Below, in pieces: positions 46,152 to 57,269 of a DNA stretch of 64,000 nt. The notes below the pieces were generated by a model. It searched no databases, was not told the DNA's origin, and saw only the letters and a program-made list of their open reading frames with translations. The DNA lies in the NCBI GenBank assembly GCA_029204225.1, contig CM055101.1, positions 3,478,684 through 3,542,683 on the forward strand, in the 5' to 3' direction. The translations under genes and the position numbers were made by a program. Source of the stretch: Diphasiastrum complanatum (taxonomy: Eukaryota; Streptophyta; Lycopodiopsida; Lycopodiales; Lycopodiaceae). Each line of letters opens with the position of its first letter. The first letter of the stretch is position 1.

Positions 46152-46785
46152 GAAAGATTTCAGATCCTTAAGGTCCAATCTACTTGAATGATCTTTGGTT
46201 AGAAAGAGAAATACACTATCAATTTCACCAATGTAGAAAAATCAGTATCTACACACAATTTGAGATGCAAACACTAATAGAACTTGATCAAACTTGAATG
46301 AAATGATTATGTACTGTTGCTGTCCGTACAAAACCAGCAAGCTACTGTATTTCACATGTGTGGATCCAAAAATAGCAAATATAGATCATTCTACACATAG
46401 AATTGCAAGCAATCACCAAGATAGTGCACCAATGGATAGTAGAACCCAAGAGAACCATGTATAAGCATGAAATGAGATAGAGAAGAGAGAAGATGACTCG
46501 CTCCACAAGTTACATCCTTTTATAACAGGTCCAAACTCTATTTGACCACATGGCTTTCCCACCAAAATGCTAACCCTACCGATTCAATGTACCCGACTTA
46601 TTCAAATTGAATCTACTCAAACGCGCATTCTATCTTTCCCACACTTTCAAAAAGTATTTATTCAAATGAAATTTAGACTAACGAACTTTGAAAAGTCAAC
46701 TTCTAAGTCTAAAACAAGTTTTGGCCTCAATATGCCAAATATGGAAATATTGCAAAATGTGATGAAACTAGTTGAATCTTTCACA
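46152..46785 (-). repeat. 3' LTR of the complete copia element
   Basis: 634 bases, TGTGAAAGAT..ATCTTTCACA on the plus strand, matching 51514-52163 in full except for a 15-16 base gap and scattered substitutions. Confidence 0.95.
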
Positions 46786-47376
46786 ATCTCTCTTCAACTA
46801 GTTTTAGCATAGACTTTGATAATACTCCAAGTGAAGTTCTATGCTTCATGAACAAGTCTTTTACCAATGCTTTGGTGAAGATATCAGCTACACATTCTCT
46901 TGAAGACACATGTTGAAGCTCCACCTCCTTTGCAATGACTCGCTCCCTCACAAAATGATATTGTATCTCAATATGCTTGCTCCTAGCATGAAAGATAGGA
47001 TTGGATGCCATTCTTTGGACTGATTGATTGTCACAAAAGATGATTGGGCTCTTTGAAAAATCCAGCAAGTAAAGATCCTTGATCATCCTTTTGATCCATA
47101 CCATCTCCTTTGTGCAATGTGTAAGAGCTTTGTACTCGGCCTCACTAGATGACAATGAGATAGTGGCTTATTTCTTTGACATCCATGATATAGCTCCATC
47201 ACCTATGAAAATACAATAAGAACTAGTGGATTTCCTATCCATTATATCTCCAGCATAGTCCGAATCTGAAAATCCAAAAATATTAGGTGATGATCCCTCA
47301 TTCAATATGCCAAAATCTTGAGTTCCAATGATGTACCTCAAAACTCGCGTTCCTAGCTTCCAATGCTCCTAGCATA
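46786..47376 (-). pseudogene. RNase H end of the complete copia element
   Basis: It resumes copia coding at HWKLGTRVLRYIIG (about 47375) and includes FSDSDYAGDIMDRKSTSSYC, SSSEAEYKAL, FHARSKHIEIQYHFVRE and ECVADIFTKAL. One stop replaces the Gln of SKKQ (near 47170), by comparison with the related copy at 63.3-64 kb. The preceding YVDD-containing RT region is absent. Confidence 0.88.
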
Positions 47377-47379
47377 GTT

Positions 47380-48444
47380 TTTGCCAATAGAACTTTGATC
47401 CATCATAAGAATGATCCTCTTCCTAGGAATAGATCTCCTTTCAATGATCATGTAATGCTCAAAGTAGAAACAACCATAATTGATATAGAGAATAGTGTCC
47501 ACTTGGGATGCTTCACTATTTCTTACATCAATTTTACATGTAAAAATGTGACTAGAACATGAAGAATCAAATAGAATGTAAGTGAGATGATTCCACCATG
47601 CTTCCAACTCTGAACTCTCTGGAAAAATACAGCAAACAAACAATAAATGTGAGTGATCAACTTTTGCTTGCATGTCTCCTCCTCCTTTGTCCTTTGTTGC
47701 CTTGTATCCACCATGATACTCCATGAATGAGCCTCCATCTTCATCTTGCCACAAGAAACCATCAAACCGTGGAAATTCATGAGTAGGTGAGTACATTAAT
47801 GATGCAAATCCAGCACCACATGACTCCATAAACCAAGTAGTTTTCACTAGTTCATCTTCAAGATCTTCTTGACACAAGAAAATGACCATGAATTCACCAA
47901 AAATTGACAATCTCCAAGTATTGGCACCAAGTAGCTCAACACTTGAGAACTTAGCCATGGATGAGTGACATAACGAACCTCCAATAGCTTCATTTCCATC
48001 AGCAAAATCAGCCAAGAATGCTAGTACAAATCCTACATCAAAACAATGCTCACCAATGTAGCTAGTTTTACCATATCTTGACAATTTGCACACATCCACA
48101 TGAAATTGCTCAAACATGAGATAGAACAAGTAAAGTAAACTTGAACAACACTTCCTTGCTGCTCCTTTGACCTTACTTGAGTCTTAAATATGCTTCAAAA
48201 ACAGATCCATAACACCTTTGCCAATTACCTCTCCTTTGATGCTCTTGACTAGCTCCAAACTGCCAACTTCCCTTTTGACTAGTTGAAGCGCTTTGAGATC
48301 AACCTCTTGATCTTCAACTTGACCATCAAAGTCATTGAACAAAATTTGTTTTCTAGATCCATTAGTTGATTTTACAGCAAGATAACATCCATCCACTTGC
48401 ATAGCTCCATGTACACAAGAAGATCTTCCAAAAGATGTTCTACT
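47380..48444 (-). other. Non-retroviral sequence replacing the copia RT
   Basis: About 1.06 kb lies between the end of integrase (EYQSLMK, about 48445) and RNase H (HWKLG, about 47375), just where RT should be. The upstream gag-pol frame reads on into it for about 85 residues and stops at 48184. A second frame (258 codons, 48129-47353) covers the rest and reaches the RNase H junction. It is rich in Phe, Cys and Trp and has no RT motif (no DVK.AFL, no YVDD). I recognise no family. It may be a captured host fragment; because the LTRs and duplication are intact, it was probably already present when the element inserted, unless it was acquired later by gene conversion. Confidence 0.7.
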
Positions 48445-50919
48445 CTTCATAAGAGATTGATACTCAAGATCCATTGCTTGGATCCACTCCTCTTCTTTCC
48501 TTGCTTGATCTACACTTGTAGGCTCATCCAAAGATGTTAGGAAAGCAACATAATTTCCAGAAACTACTTGCTTACCCTTTTGATCATATGTGAGCCTTGA
48601 AGGTACTTGTCTTTCTCTTGATGTTCTCCTTGGCTTTTGACTCGATGAAGGTCCATCATCACCACCATCCAAAGTAGGTTCCTTCTCATCAACATCAAGA
48701 ATGTTAGATCCATCTACTTTACCATCAATCATGCTTGAAGACACCTTTGGAATGTTTCTCTCATCAAAAATGACATCTCTACCAACAATCACTTTGTTAG
48801 TAGAAGGAATGTAAACCTTGTAGGCTTTACTCACCTCACTATATCCAACAAAAATACCTCTTCTTGAATATGGATCCTCCTTGGTCCTATCATCAAGAGT
48901 AATGTTGACATAGCATGTGCATCCAAAGGTTCTTAGAAAGTTGACACTCGGCCTCCTCTTGAATAGTATCTCAAAAGGTGTCCTTCCATCCAAAATAGCA
49001 CTCGGCCAACTATTGCACAAGAAATTGGCACACAACAAAGCTTGATCCCAAAATGGTTTGTCAAGATTGGCACTTAACCTCATAGCTTTAGCACTTTCAC
49101 ATAAAGTTCTATTCTTCCTTTCAGCCACTCCATTTTGTTGTGGGGTCCTTGATGTTGTATACTCCCTCTTGATCCCATGCTCATCACAAAAGACCTTGAA
49201 CTTGTTAGATATGTACTCACCACCATTGTCACCTCTCAAGCACTTGATCTTTGTGGAAAATTGGTTCTCCCTTGCATTCTTGAAGTTGACAAAGACATCA
49301 TACACTTCATCCTTGCTCTTTAGTAGATAGATCCAACAAAATCTACTAAAATCATCAATGAATGTTACATACATCTTAGCTTCACTATTCCTAATTGTAG
49401 TAAATCCATGAATATTCGAATGTACAAGTTTAAAAGGATTTGTAGATCTAGAAATAGATCTATTATAAGGTAGTCTATGTGACTTAGACAAAGCACAAGA
49501 CTCACAAACATGCTTGTCATTACTTAAGGAACTTGGAAGACCAATCACAACCTTCTTCCTTGCGATTACCTCCAATGACTTGAAGTTGAGGTGTCCCATC
49601 CTTTTGTGCCAAACCTCTTTAATAGAAATTTGCTCCCTTGCAACACATCCAATTTGGTTAGCAATAACACAAGCATCAAGTTTGAACAACTTTCCTTGCC
49701 TTTTACCTTTTCCAATCAAGACATCCTTCCTTTTGATCAAACAAGCATCTCCATCAAACTCCACCTTGAGGCCCTTACTTAGCATTTGACTCACACTAAG
49801 CAAATTCTTGGTAATAGATGGAATAAACAAGACATCCTCCAAATGAACATTCCTATTTGTAGAGAGAGAAATAGGAATTGTGCCAATCCCTTTGATTGCA
49901 CACTCACCATCATTGGCCGTGTAGATCACCCTCTTGTCATCTCCATATGCCAACAAAGAAGTGAAGTACTCTTTGTGAAAGGTCATGTGTGAACTTGCTC
50001 CACTATCAATCCACCAAGGATCTAGATCTCCATCATTAGCAAACATACATGAAGACATCACAAAAGCATCATCATTTTCATCTTGCACATCCAAACCATC
50101 CTCATCAAGAGTAAGATTACCTTGCTTATCTCCTTGATCTCTCTTCTTCTTGTAGCACTCACTTGCAAAGTGTCCTTTGATGCCACAATAGAAGCATTTG
50201 ACCTTTGATCTATCCTTCTTTTTGCCACTTGAAGAAGCATCCACTTGATCTTGCCCTTTAGACCACTTGCTTTTGGTTTTGCCCTTGAATTTGCCCTTTG
50301 TGAACATAGCATCCTCTTGAAGTGTCGATGTAGATCCACCTCTTGCTTTAAGCCTATATTCCTCATTGATCAAGATCTCTTGAAGATCCATCAAACTTGG
50401 CAAAGTCTTTTGAATAGCAATACTTTGAACAATGTTAGCATGAGCATCCAACAAGCCATTAAGAATCACTTGAATAAGCTCTCCTTCCTTAATGCTTTCA
50501 TCTATGCAAGCTAACTCATCATTCAATGCTTTCATTCTCAAAACAAAAGTACTTGGACTTTATTCATTCTTTTGCAAACAAGAAAAGATTTGCCTTCTTA
50601 GAGTCAACACTCTAGAAGTAGACTTGGATTCATAATGCTTCTTCAATGAATTCCAAGCTTCCAAACATGATGTGCACTTACCAACTTCCTTGAGAAGTTC
50701 ATTGGTAACATTCATTTTTATCATGTGTAGAGCCTTCTTGGCCCTCTTGTCATACCTCAATTGATCTTGTTGTGTTGCTGGTCTCTCCTCCAAACCTACA
50801 ACAATATCCAAAACATCATTCATCTCAAGAAGTGACTCCACCCTCACTTTCCATAATGAATAGTTACTTGAGGTAAGCCTATCATTGGCTTCCAACATGA
50901 CTCCAATTGAAGTTGCCAT
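48445..50919 (-). pseudogene. Copia gag-protease-integrase of the complete element
   Basis: Gag starts at ATG 50919 (MATSIGVMLEANDRLTSSNY). A single nonsense codon at 50560-50562 breaks it; the copy at 62 kb has Glu there. From 50541 the frame is open to the foreign segment. It holds a CCHC zinc knuckle CFYCGIKGHFASEC (residues 116-129 of this frame), the protease site WWIDSGASSHM (177-187), the integrase HHCC region (VWHKRMGHLNFKSL .. CESC), and the integrase core. In the core the first catalytic Asp of HSD(L/V)CGP is Asn (HSNIHGF), while LRGDNGGEY and NGVAERKNRT keep the other two acidic residues. The chain then runs to the domain after the core (LRTFGCTCYVN, FVGYSEVSKAYKVY) and DQARKEEEWIQAMDLEY before RT would begin. 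Confidence 0.92.
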
Positions 50920-51501
50920 GTAGCAGTGACCTGATCTTCTCTTTCAACCTATTTCAATGCACAAAGCACTCCTTTGAACAACAACAAATGCTTTCAAAAG
51001 AAATCACCAAGATTTGAAACTATCTCACAAATTCTCTTCTAGCACTTATCCAAGCAAATCAACACATAGAATCATGGAATCTTGATCAACCTATGATCTA
51101 TCCTCAATCTAATGACTTTTGCCACTTCCTAAGATTGAAACACACTCAAATGAAGTCCAGCAACCTCACTATCTAGAGATCCAATCAAAATTAGGGTTTT
51201 GACAAAATCACAAAAAATTGACTATTCCAAATCTACATGCAAATGCTGAAAATTTGATATGCAATCTATAAGCCACCACTTATTCTGTGATCCAAAAATC
51301 GGCCAAATCCAGCATGTGAACTCAAAAAACGGAATTGAACAAGTATATTGACCTATGTAGTGTTTTGATCTACAAAAGATCCAATCTACAAAAGCAAAAA
51401 ATCCGATTTTGGTATAGAATCCTCTCTAGCATGCTCTAGACCTGATATCTTCACCAAATCATTGATAGATCTAATTTCCTCCTTCATAACCTGAAACACA
51501 A

Positions 51502-51513
51502 GCTCTGATACCA
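51502..51513 (-). promoter_or_regulatory. Primer-binding site (tRNA-Met) of the complete copia element
   Basis: GCTCTGATACCA on the plus strand is TGGTATCAGAGC on the minus strand and directly abuts the 5' LTR end. Confidence 0.92.
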
Positions 51514-52163
51514 TGTGAGAGATTTCAGATCCTTAAGATCCAATCTACTTGAATGATCTTTGTTTAGAAAGAGAAATACACTATCAATTTCACCAATGTA
51601 GAAAAATTAGCATCTACACACAATTTGAGATGCAAACACTAATAGAACTTGATCAAACTTGAATGAAATGATTATGTACTGTTGCTTTCTATACAAAACC
51701 AGCAAGCTACTGTATTTCACATGTGTGGATCCAAAAATAACAAATGTAGATCATTCTACACATAGAATTGCAAGCAATCACCAAGATAGTGCACCAATGG
51801 ATAGTAGAACCCAAGAGAACCATGTATAAGCATGAAATGAGATAGAGAGGAGAGAAGATGAATCTCTCCATGAGTTACATCCTTTTATAACAGGTCCAAA
51901 CCCTATTTGGCCACTTGGATTTCCCACCAAAATGCTAACCCTACCAATTTTGGGTCTAGATTCAATGTACCCAACTTATTCAAATTGAATCTACTCAAAC
52001 TCGCATTCTATCTTTCCCACACTTTCAAAAAGTGTTTATTCAAATGGGATTTAGACTAATGAACTTTGAAAAGTCAACTTCTAAGTCTAAAACAAGTTTT
52101 GGCCTCAATATGCCAAATATGAAAATATTGCAAAATGTGATGAAACTAGTTGAATCTTTCACA
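51514..52163 (-). repeat. 5' LTR of the complete copia element
   Basis: 650 bases, TGTGAGAGAT..ATCTTTCACA on the plus strand; its partner is 46152-46785. As the 5' LTR it would carry the element's promoter, with transcription towards lower coordinates. Confidence 0.95.
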
Positions 52164-52168
52164 GCAGT
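52164..52168. repeat. Target-site duplication, right copy (GCAGT)
   Basis: GCAGT immediately right of the 5' LTR, identical to 46147-46151. Confidence 0.9.
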
Positions 52169-53616
52169 CTCCTAAGCTCTTTCTTTATTAGATCCACAAT
52201 ATTAGGATTACAGCAATAGAACTTTGTAACCCTTGGAACTGCATCAGGTACTAAAAGTATGGTGTGTTCAATAATTGACGTCGGAATACCCTTGAGATCT
52301 TGATAAGTCCATGCAAAGCAATCTTGATACTTAATAAGTAACGTTTAGAGTGCTTGAAACTGTTCAGGATTAAGTTGTGATCCAACTTGTACAATCTTTT
52401 CTAGTTCTCCTGGTCCAGCAAGATTCATAGCTTGTGTCCTAGTTGGGCCATCGTAAACATCTTTCGATTCTGACACATGTTCTTTGGGTTCACGATGTGC
52501 TTTGGGTGACATGATAACCACATCATCTAGTGTATAACGTTTAAAATGTTCGGGCATATCATGCTGGACTACATCTGCTTGTTCTTTGTCAAAAGGACTT
52601 GTCTTGGCTCTTCGCTTAGCCTTCTTAGCAGGAATTGATCGTGGAGGTGATGACTTCTGAAAAGATAAGCTCTTCTTCGAAGGTGAAGACTTTCTAGACG
52701 ATGATGTATTGCTAGAACTATGACTTGTAGAATCATCCTTGACTTTTCCTTTGCCTTTATCCAGAAAGGGTGGCACATTCTTTGAGTCAATCTTTTGAGG
52801 ATTTTTTCATTTTAGGACCGTATTAAAATGTTGCTTGGCTTGTTTCTTCATCATTGACCCTGTGATCCTGTTTTCTTTCAATATAACTGCTTTTGGTGGT
52901 TTTATTGTTGGTTCATAAGGAATATTACACAATCCAAATCTGGTCGGATCCATATGATTTAGAATCTGCTCATCAGTAAGTTCTGCATTGTCATCATAAG
53001 TCAAGGCATGACTCACGGGAATGATTTCATCTTCAATTGATAGGTTCCATTGATATCCAAGCTACATTCAGCACATTCAATCGAAAAGTGATTGGTGTAT
53101 CCAAGATTCGATCCAATAATGAAATCTTGCTCAAATTTGATTGATTATCTTGTTGACACATATATTCTGCTGTACAATCAATCGTTGCACCTGTATTAAT
53201 CAGCTTAGGTTTGCACTCAGATCTGAGGCGTTTTACCCGTTCAATGTAATCTAGAACCATTTCCCGCTTTTCCATTTTAATTTTACTTAAAAATAGGAAA
53301 GGGTCTTCCATAACCTCCGAGGTTTGAACCGTGTGATAAGGGCTCATTTAATAGTCTCCCAATCTGTACGCTCAGTTTCATCTTGATTATAGTACCAATC
53401 TTGTGTTGCGCCTATTAAGCTCATAGGAAAAATCTTAAGTTTATCCTGAGAAAAATTTTTGCCATAGACTTCATAGGATTCAGAATAGATCTAAAGAAAT
53501 CTAACTGAATCTGTTAATCCATTGTATTTGGGTAGATCCAAATGGGGTTCTCTTCTAACAATGATTGGATTGACTTCATGAGGAGAACCTCCAAGAGCTC
53601 CTCCAGAGACATCCAT
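52169..53616 (-). pseudogene. Gypsy gag to RT start, 5' part of the interrupted element
   Basis: Gag starts at ATG 53616 (MDVSGGALGGSPHEVNP) and contains the capsid landmark SLIGATQDWYYNQDETERTDW with several stops. Further on come frames 53016-52807 and 52776-52345, the latter Lys/Ser-rich and then ending in the protease-RT linker. Through stops it reads YQDCFAWTYQDLKGIP and IEHTILLVPDAVPR and reaches KELRRLL, where the copia element is inserted; RT resumes at 46146 as DVDFIYEIKHTEWV. No protease active site could be seen. Confidence 0.75.
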
Positions 53617-54847
53617 CTTTATAGATTAAATCAAGCAGACAATGAGATTGGATCTAGATTTTCAAACCAAACTATCTCATATCAGATCTGCTAGATTTCT
53701 TCCACTTGACAAGAATCAGATTCCTAGATCGTGAAAAAGATTCCTAAGATCAACCGTTTGATACTTCTCAAAATGAAAAATTCTCAGAATCAAAATCAGA
53801 TTAAATCAGATTGATCCAAAATTTGATAGAGACTTGATCTGGAAAATCAGAACCTAACAATAGTATTATTGGCGAAGGTTCTCTAGGCGAAGGTTAACTC
53901 GACGAAGGTTCAGCAATGCTATTTCTGATAAAAACTCTCTGATCAGGTTTTCCTGACAAATTCTATAGAAATAACCTTCGTCGAACTCTCAGACTCAGAA
54001 TCTGACATAGATAAAGCTAGGGTAAGACTGGTGAAGGTTTTTGGCACACAAAAACACAGTTTTTGTAGTTTGGCGAGGGTAAAAATAAAGATTTTCTATG
54101 ATCTGGATATGATGAATGTTTGCCGAACTCAAAAATAGTAATCGAGTATAAATAGAATGATCTAGAAACTCGGCAAAGGTTCTAACGAAGAATCAAGAGT
54201 AATACTAGTATTTTTGCAAAAAAGAGACTTTTTTGGCAAAAATATGACAATATGACAACTGATCCTCTGAGAAACCTTCTATTTCTGATATAATTCTTCG
54301 TCGATTTGGCAGTAGATAGATCTGAATCACATCTATGCATAGTGAATCGGACGAAGGTTCTTTTTCTGTATTTTTAGGGTTTTGGTGATTTTTTGGTGTT
54401 TTTTAGTGGTTTTTCTGATGTTCTGGAAATCTGCTAGGAAGAATTGTTTGCCCTTCAAACTGAAGGTTCTGTGATCAAAACTGAAGGTTCATGCAACTCG
54501 GTGAACATTTCCTGATAGAGGGCAAAACATTATCAGCTCTGATGACGATTTTTGCTTCCTTTTGACCAAAATCTGAAAGATTTGACCAATTTTTGCTGTT
54601 TTTTTTTAAATCTCAGATCCAAATGGATCTGAAGATTGGTGATCGGAATAGCTTTCCCTGTTCCACAATCAGATTAGATTTTAAACAAGCAAATCCACTC
54701 AAATCAGGCAAAATTACTGCAAACTAATCCTAAATGCAGATTTAACACTATTCATGCCACGACAAGATGCCTAATGCAAGCTAACCATCCAACAAACATG
54801 CTGCAAACTGAAAAATTGGCGTAGCTCCCCGGAAATAGTGCCAAAAT
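53617..54847 (-). other. Untranslated leader of the minus-strand gypsy element
   Basis: Between gag and the primer site there is about 1.2 kb without open frames. The words GCGAAGGTT, GACGAAGGTT and close variants occur about ten times between 53870 and 54490. A similar set of words lies 3' of integrase at 43.0-43.4 kb. Confidence 0.5.
54824..54846 (-). promoter_or_regulatory. Gypsy primer-binding-site-like sequence
   Basis: On the minus strand, TTTTGGCACTATTTCCGGGG is a diverged form of the TTTGGCGCC..GCCGGGGA leader of plant gypsy elements. It lies next to TGTAGTGGAT (54848, plus strand), the likely LTR edge. Confidence 0.6.
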
Positions 54848-55050
54848 TGTAGTGGATTTCTTTCCTCGCCTATCCTCAACCCAAGATCTAATCAATCTAG
54901 CATCGAGGAGATGAAGTTAGTTGTCACGCGTAGATTCGTTCCCATGAGAGCGATATCATAGTTCAGATTTCAGCATGAATGGAAGATTCACATCTAACTC
55001 TAACATCCATTAACCTTTGTATCATTAATTAGCATTGTAGTAGGTAGTCT
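54848..55050 (-). repeat. Visible part of the 5' LTR of the minus-strand gypsy element
   Basis: It starts TGTAGTGGATTTC beside the primer site; the right edge is not defined because no 3' LTR copy is in the window. It contains 44 bases (54972-55015) that are perfectly inverted relative to 24509-24552. Confidence 0.4.
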
Positions 55051-57110
55051 AGAGCTTTCTAAGACCGTGTCATTAGTCCCATGCTTATTGTATGGACTTC
55101 TTATCAAAAGTATTTATGTCTAGAAATTAAAAAAAACTTATTCTGACAAAGGATTTTTTTGAGTTGATTTTGATATTCTTTAAACCTTCTCTAGGTCATT
55201 GTTCCCAGAGGAAGGTTATCATTGTTGTCATGATTTTTGTATTGTTGTCATGACACTTTTACAAATATCTATGTTTCACCTAGAGTGATTGATTACTAGC
55301 CTTCAATGTTTGGGAGTGACAAAGGGTGTTGAAGGTACCTCCGCCTAATGATGGACATAAGGAGTGTTTAGGGCTGTAGGCCATCCTCCCTAAGGGATGA
55401 AGGCACTTTGTGCTAATGATCATATGTAACGAATTATTAACATAGATATCTTTATATTTGTATAATGATTCAATGATTCAATTCCCCGATTTGACAATTT
55501 TGTAAAGAGTATTAATTTTGACCCAAAAACTGAAAGTAATATTCTCACGTTGGCTTTTTAGCTTCTATAATGAAGAGAGTATCTCAATTGGTAAATATTT
55601 GTATGTTTACAAAACATTTCATTCAATATGGGACAAAGGAAGTCAATTGTGCCTGATCATGGAATAAAGAAAATGACACACCTACAATTGACACAACTTC
55701 CACAAGTCTCCAATCATTGAAGAGATCAATCCATCAATTATTATCAATGATGTTTCAACTTTAGAGTCCCAACGATCAGTCGCAAGAGATATATGTCTTC
55801 ATCTCCTAGCCATGTCTTGCAAAATTCTAGCTCAAACGCACCACCTTTCTCTTCAAATGAGAATTCAATAGATTTGCTAGAAGTTTCTCATAATCTATAG
55901 GAGGATGATCATTCGTCAACACCAGCTATGAATGACAAAGACAAAATATATCAAGTAGAGAATGACAACGAGAAGTTTTGTAGAAAACAAAAAACAACTA
56001 AGAACTCAATGGGATATTGATTGTACATTTCAACCTCATTGGGTCGTAAGATTTATGCCAATTGTTGCACTAGTTACTGAAGATGGAAAAGTAAGTACCA
56101 AAGCTATGTAGGGCTTGTAGCTCCATGTCTATAATCTATGGTCAGTTTTCTTCCAAAAAAAAAATAATGCTCATGTTAGAAATGAAAAGAGTATTTAGCA
56201 TTTCTTGAAAGGAATACAACCTAGCAAGCAAATACTTCATTTCACCATGCCTTTGATGAATGATCAATTTAAGATCATACAACTTAGTGCTGAATATCTT
56301 CAAGAAAGGTCTGCCAATGACATATTATGAAGATTGTGCAATAATGTACAACTTTGAATCTAATTGTCCTGCAAAAAAGAAAAAGAGAGCAAGGGACTAC
56401 GTGTTGATTATAGTGCTTCTATCATGCTAAAGCGCAAACTGAGGTACATACCAGCTGGTGGATCTCTCAAGTTTTCCATCACTCATAATTGCTTGCTCAG
56501 GTGTACAAGTCTCTTTTTGAGCTGCTCTAAAAGTACCGCGGCTCCTCTACCAGTAATGTCGTTACGCGTTAATCTTAAGATTTAGTTGTCACTCGTAATC
56601 CATGTTAACTACACTTTGGAGATCCATCAGTCTCGACTCGGCTAAAATCGTTTAACAATTACTGACATGAAAAAATATATGTGGTGGGGTATTGTCTAGC
56701 ATTGATCTGATCATATATAAAATATACATATAATACATATATACTGCAGAGCAGCTTGAGGACTAGGCTCCAATCAGCTGCATTATTCTACAATTTAGAA
56801 TCCATACCTTACTGATGTTTGTGATAAGCCAAATTGCTTGGTGCAATCCAGCCTATCTGGGATGTTGGGAATCGTGTTCAGTGATAACCACAAATGTTAC
56901 ACCGCAGCTTCTCATGTAATGCCAACGACAATCACAGTTGTTGATTTCACATTTCTGAGTTCTGGCACAGAAGCTGACCAGCATTTAGGCTTTTGATTAA
57001 GTATCATCTGAGTGAAAAGTAAAGTTTTGCTGTGAGCCGTGGATGTGCAACGGTGGATTGTAGTTTTCCCCACTCCATCTCAAATGCAAGAACAGAGCTT
57101 CTACAACAAA
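55051..57110. other. Noncoding with a possible old transposase-like remnant
   Basis: A plus-strand frame near 55990-56095 reads RTQWDIDCTFQPHWVVRF and ends at a good donor (GAAAA/GTAAGT), suggesting a dead exon, but no partner exon or family could be assigned. The rest shows nothing. Confidence 0.3.
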
Positions 57111-57111
57111 G

Positions 57112-57112
<1 letters not shown>

Positions 57113-57176
<64 letters not shown>

Positions 57177-57177
57177 C
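57113..57177. repeat. (GA)n microsatellite upstream of the orphan gene
   Basis: A GA run of about 65 bases, interrupted once by AAAG, ending about 93 bases before the ATG at 57270. GA runs of this kind are common in plant 5' leaders and promoters. Confidence 0.92.
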
Positions 57178-57269
57178 TCTTCAAATAGTTAGCAGAAGTC
57201 AGACTTGTGGCCTCTTGCTGACGATTTTTCGCAGAGATTACAAGTAGACATACAGTTTTCTGAATCATT

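Larger units (their letters stand above)
46152..52163 (-). mobile_element. Complete Ty1/copia element with two LTRs and target-site duplication
   Basis: A 6012-bp element on the minus strand is bounded by LTRs at 51514-52163 (5') and 46152-46785 (3'), each with TGTGA(A/G)AGAT..ATCTTTCACA ends. It is flanked by a perfect 5-bp duplication, GCAGT, at 46147-46151 and 52164-52168. The primer site for initiator tRNA-Met adjoins the 5' LTR and a GAAGAGAGAT purine tract adjoins the 3' LTR. By eye the LTRs are roughly 95 percent identical apart from a 15-16 base gap (extra bases near 51945 in the right copy), so the insertion is moderately old. The interior has gag, protease, integrase and the end of RNase H, but RT is replaced by unrelated sequence (about 47380-48444). 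It sits inside the RT of the minus-strand gypsy element. The RNase H tail resembles that of the copia at 63.3-64 kb. Confidence 0.95.

Noticed and set aside
47353-48129. The 258-codon frame as an independent host gene
   Set aside because: It lies wholly within the LTR borders of a copia element, starts without its own visible promoter and runs to the RNase H junction. It is described as captured sequence instead.
49058-49992. Plus-strand ORFs in this interval
   Set aside because: They are antisense shadows of the copia gag-pol frame, which has clear protein motifs on the minus strand.
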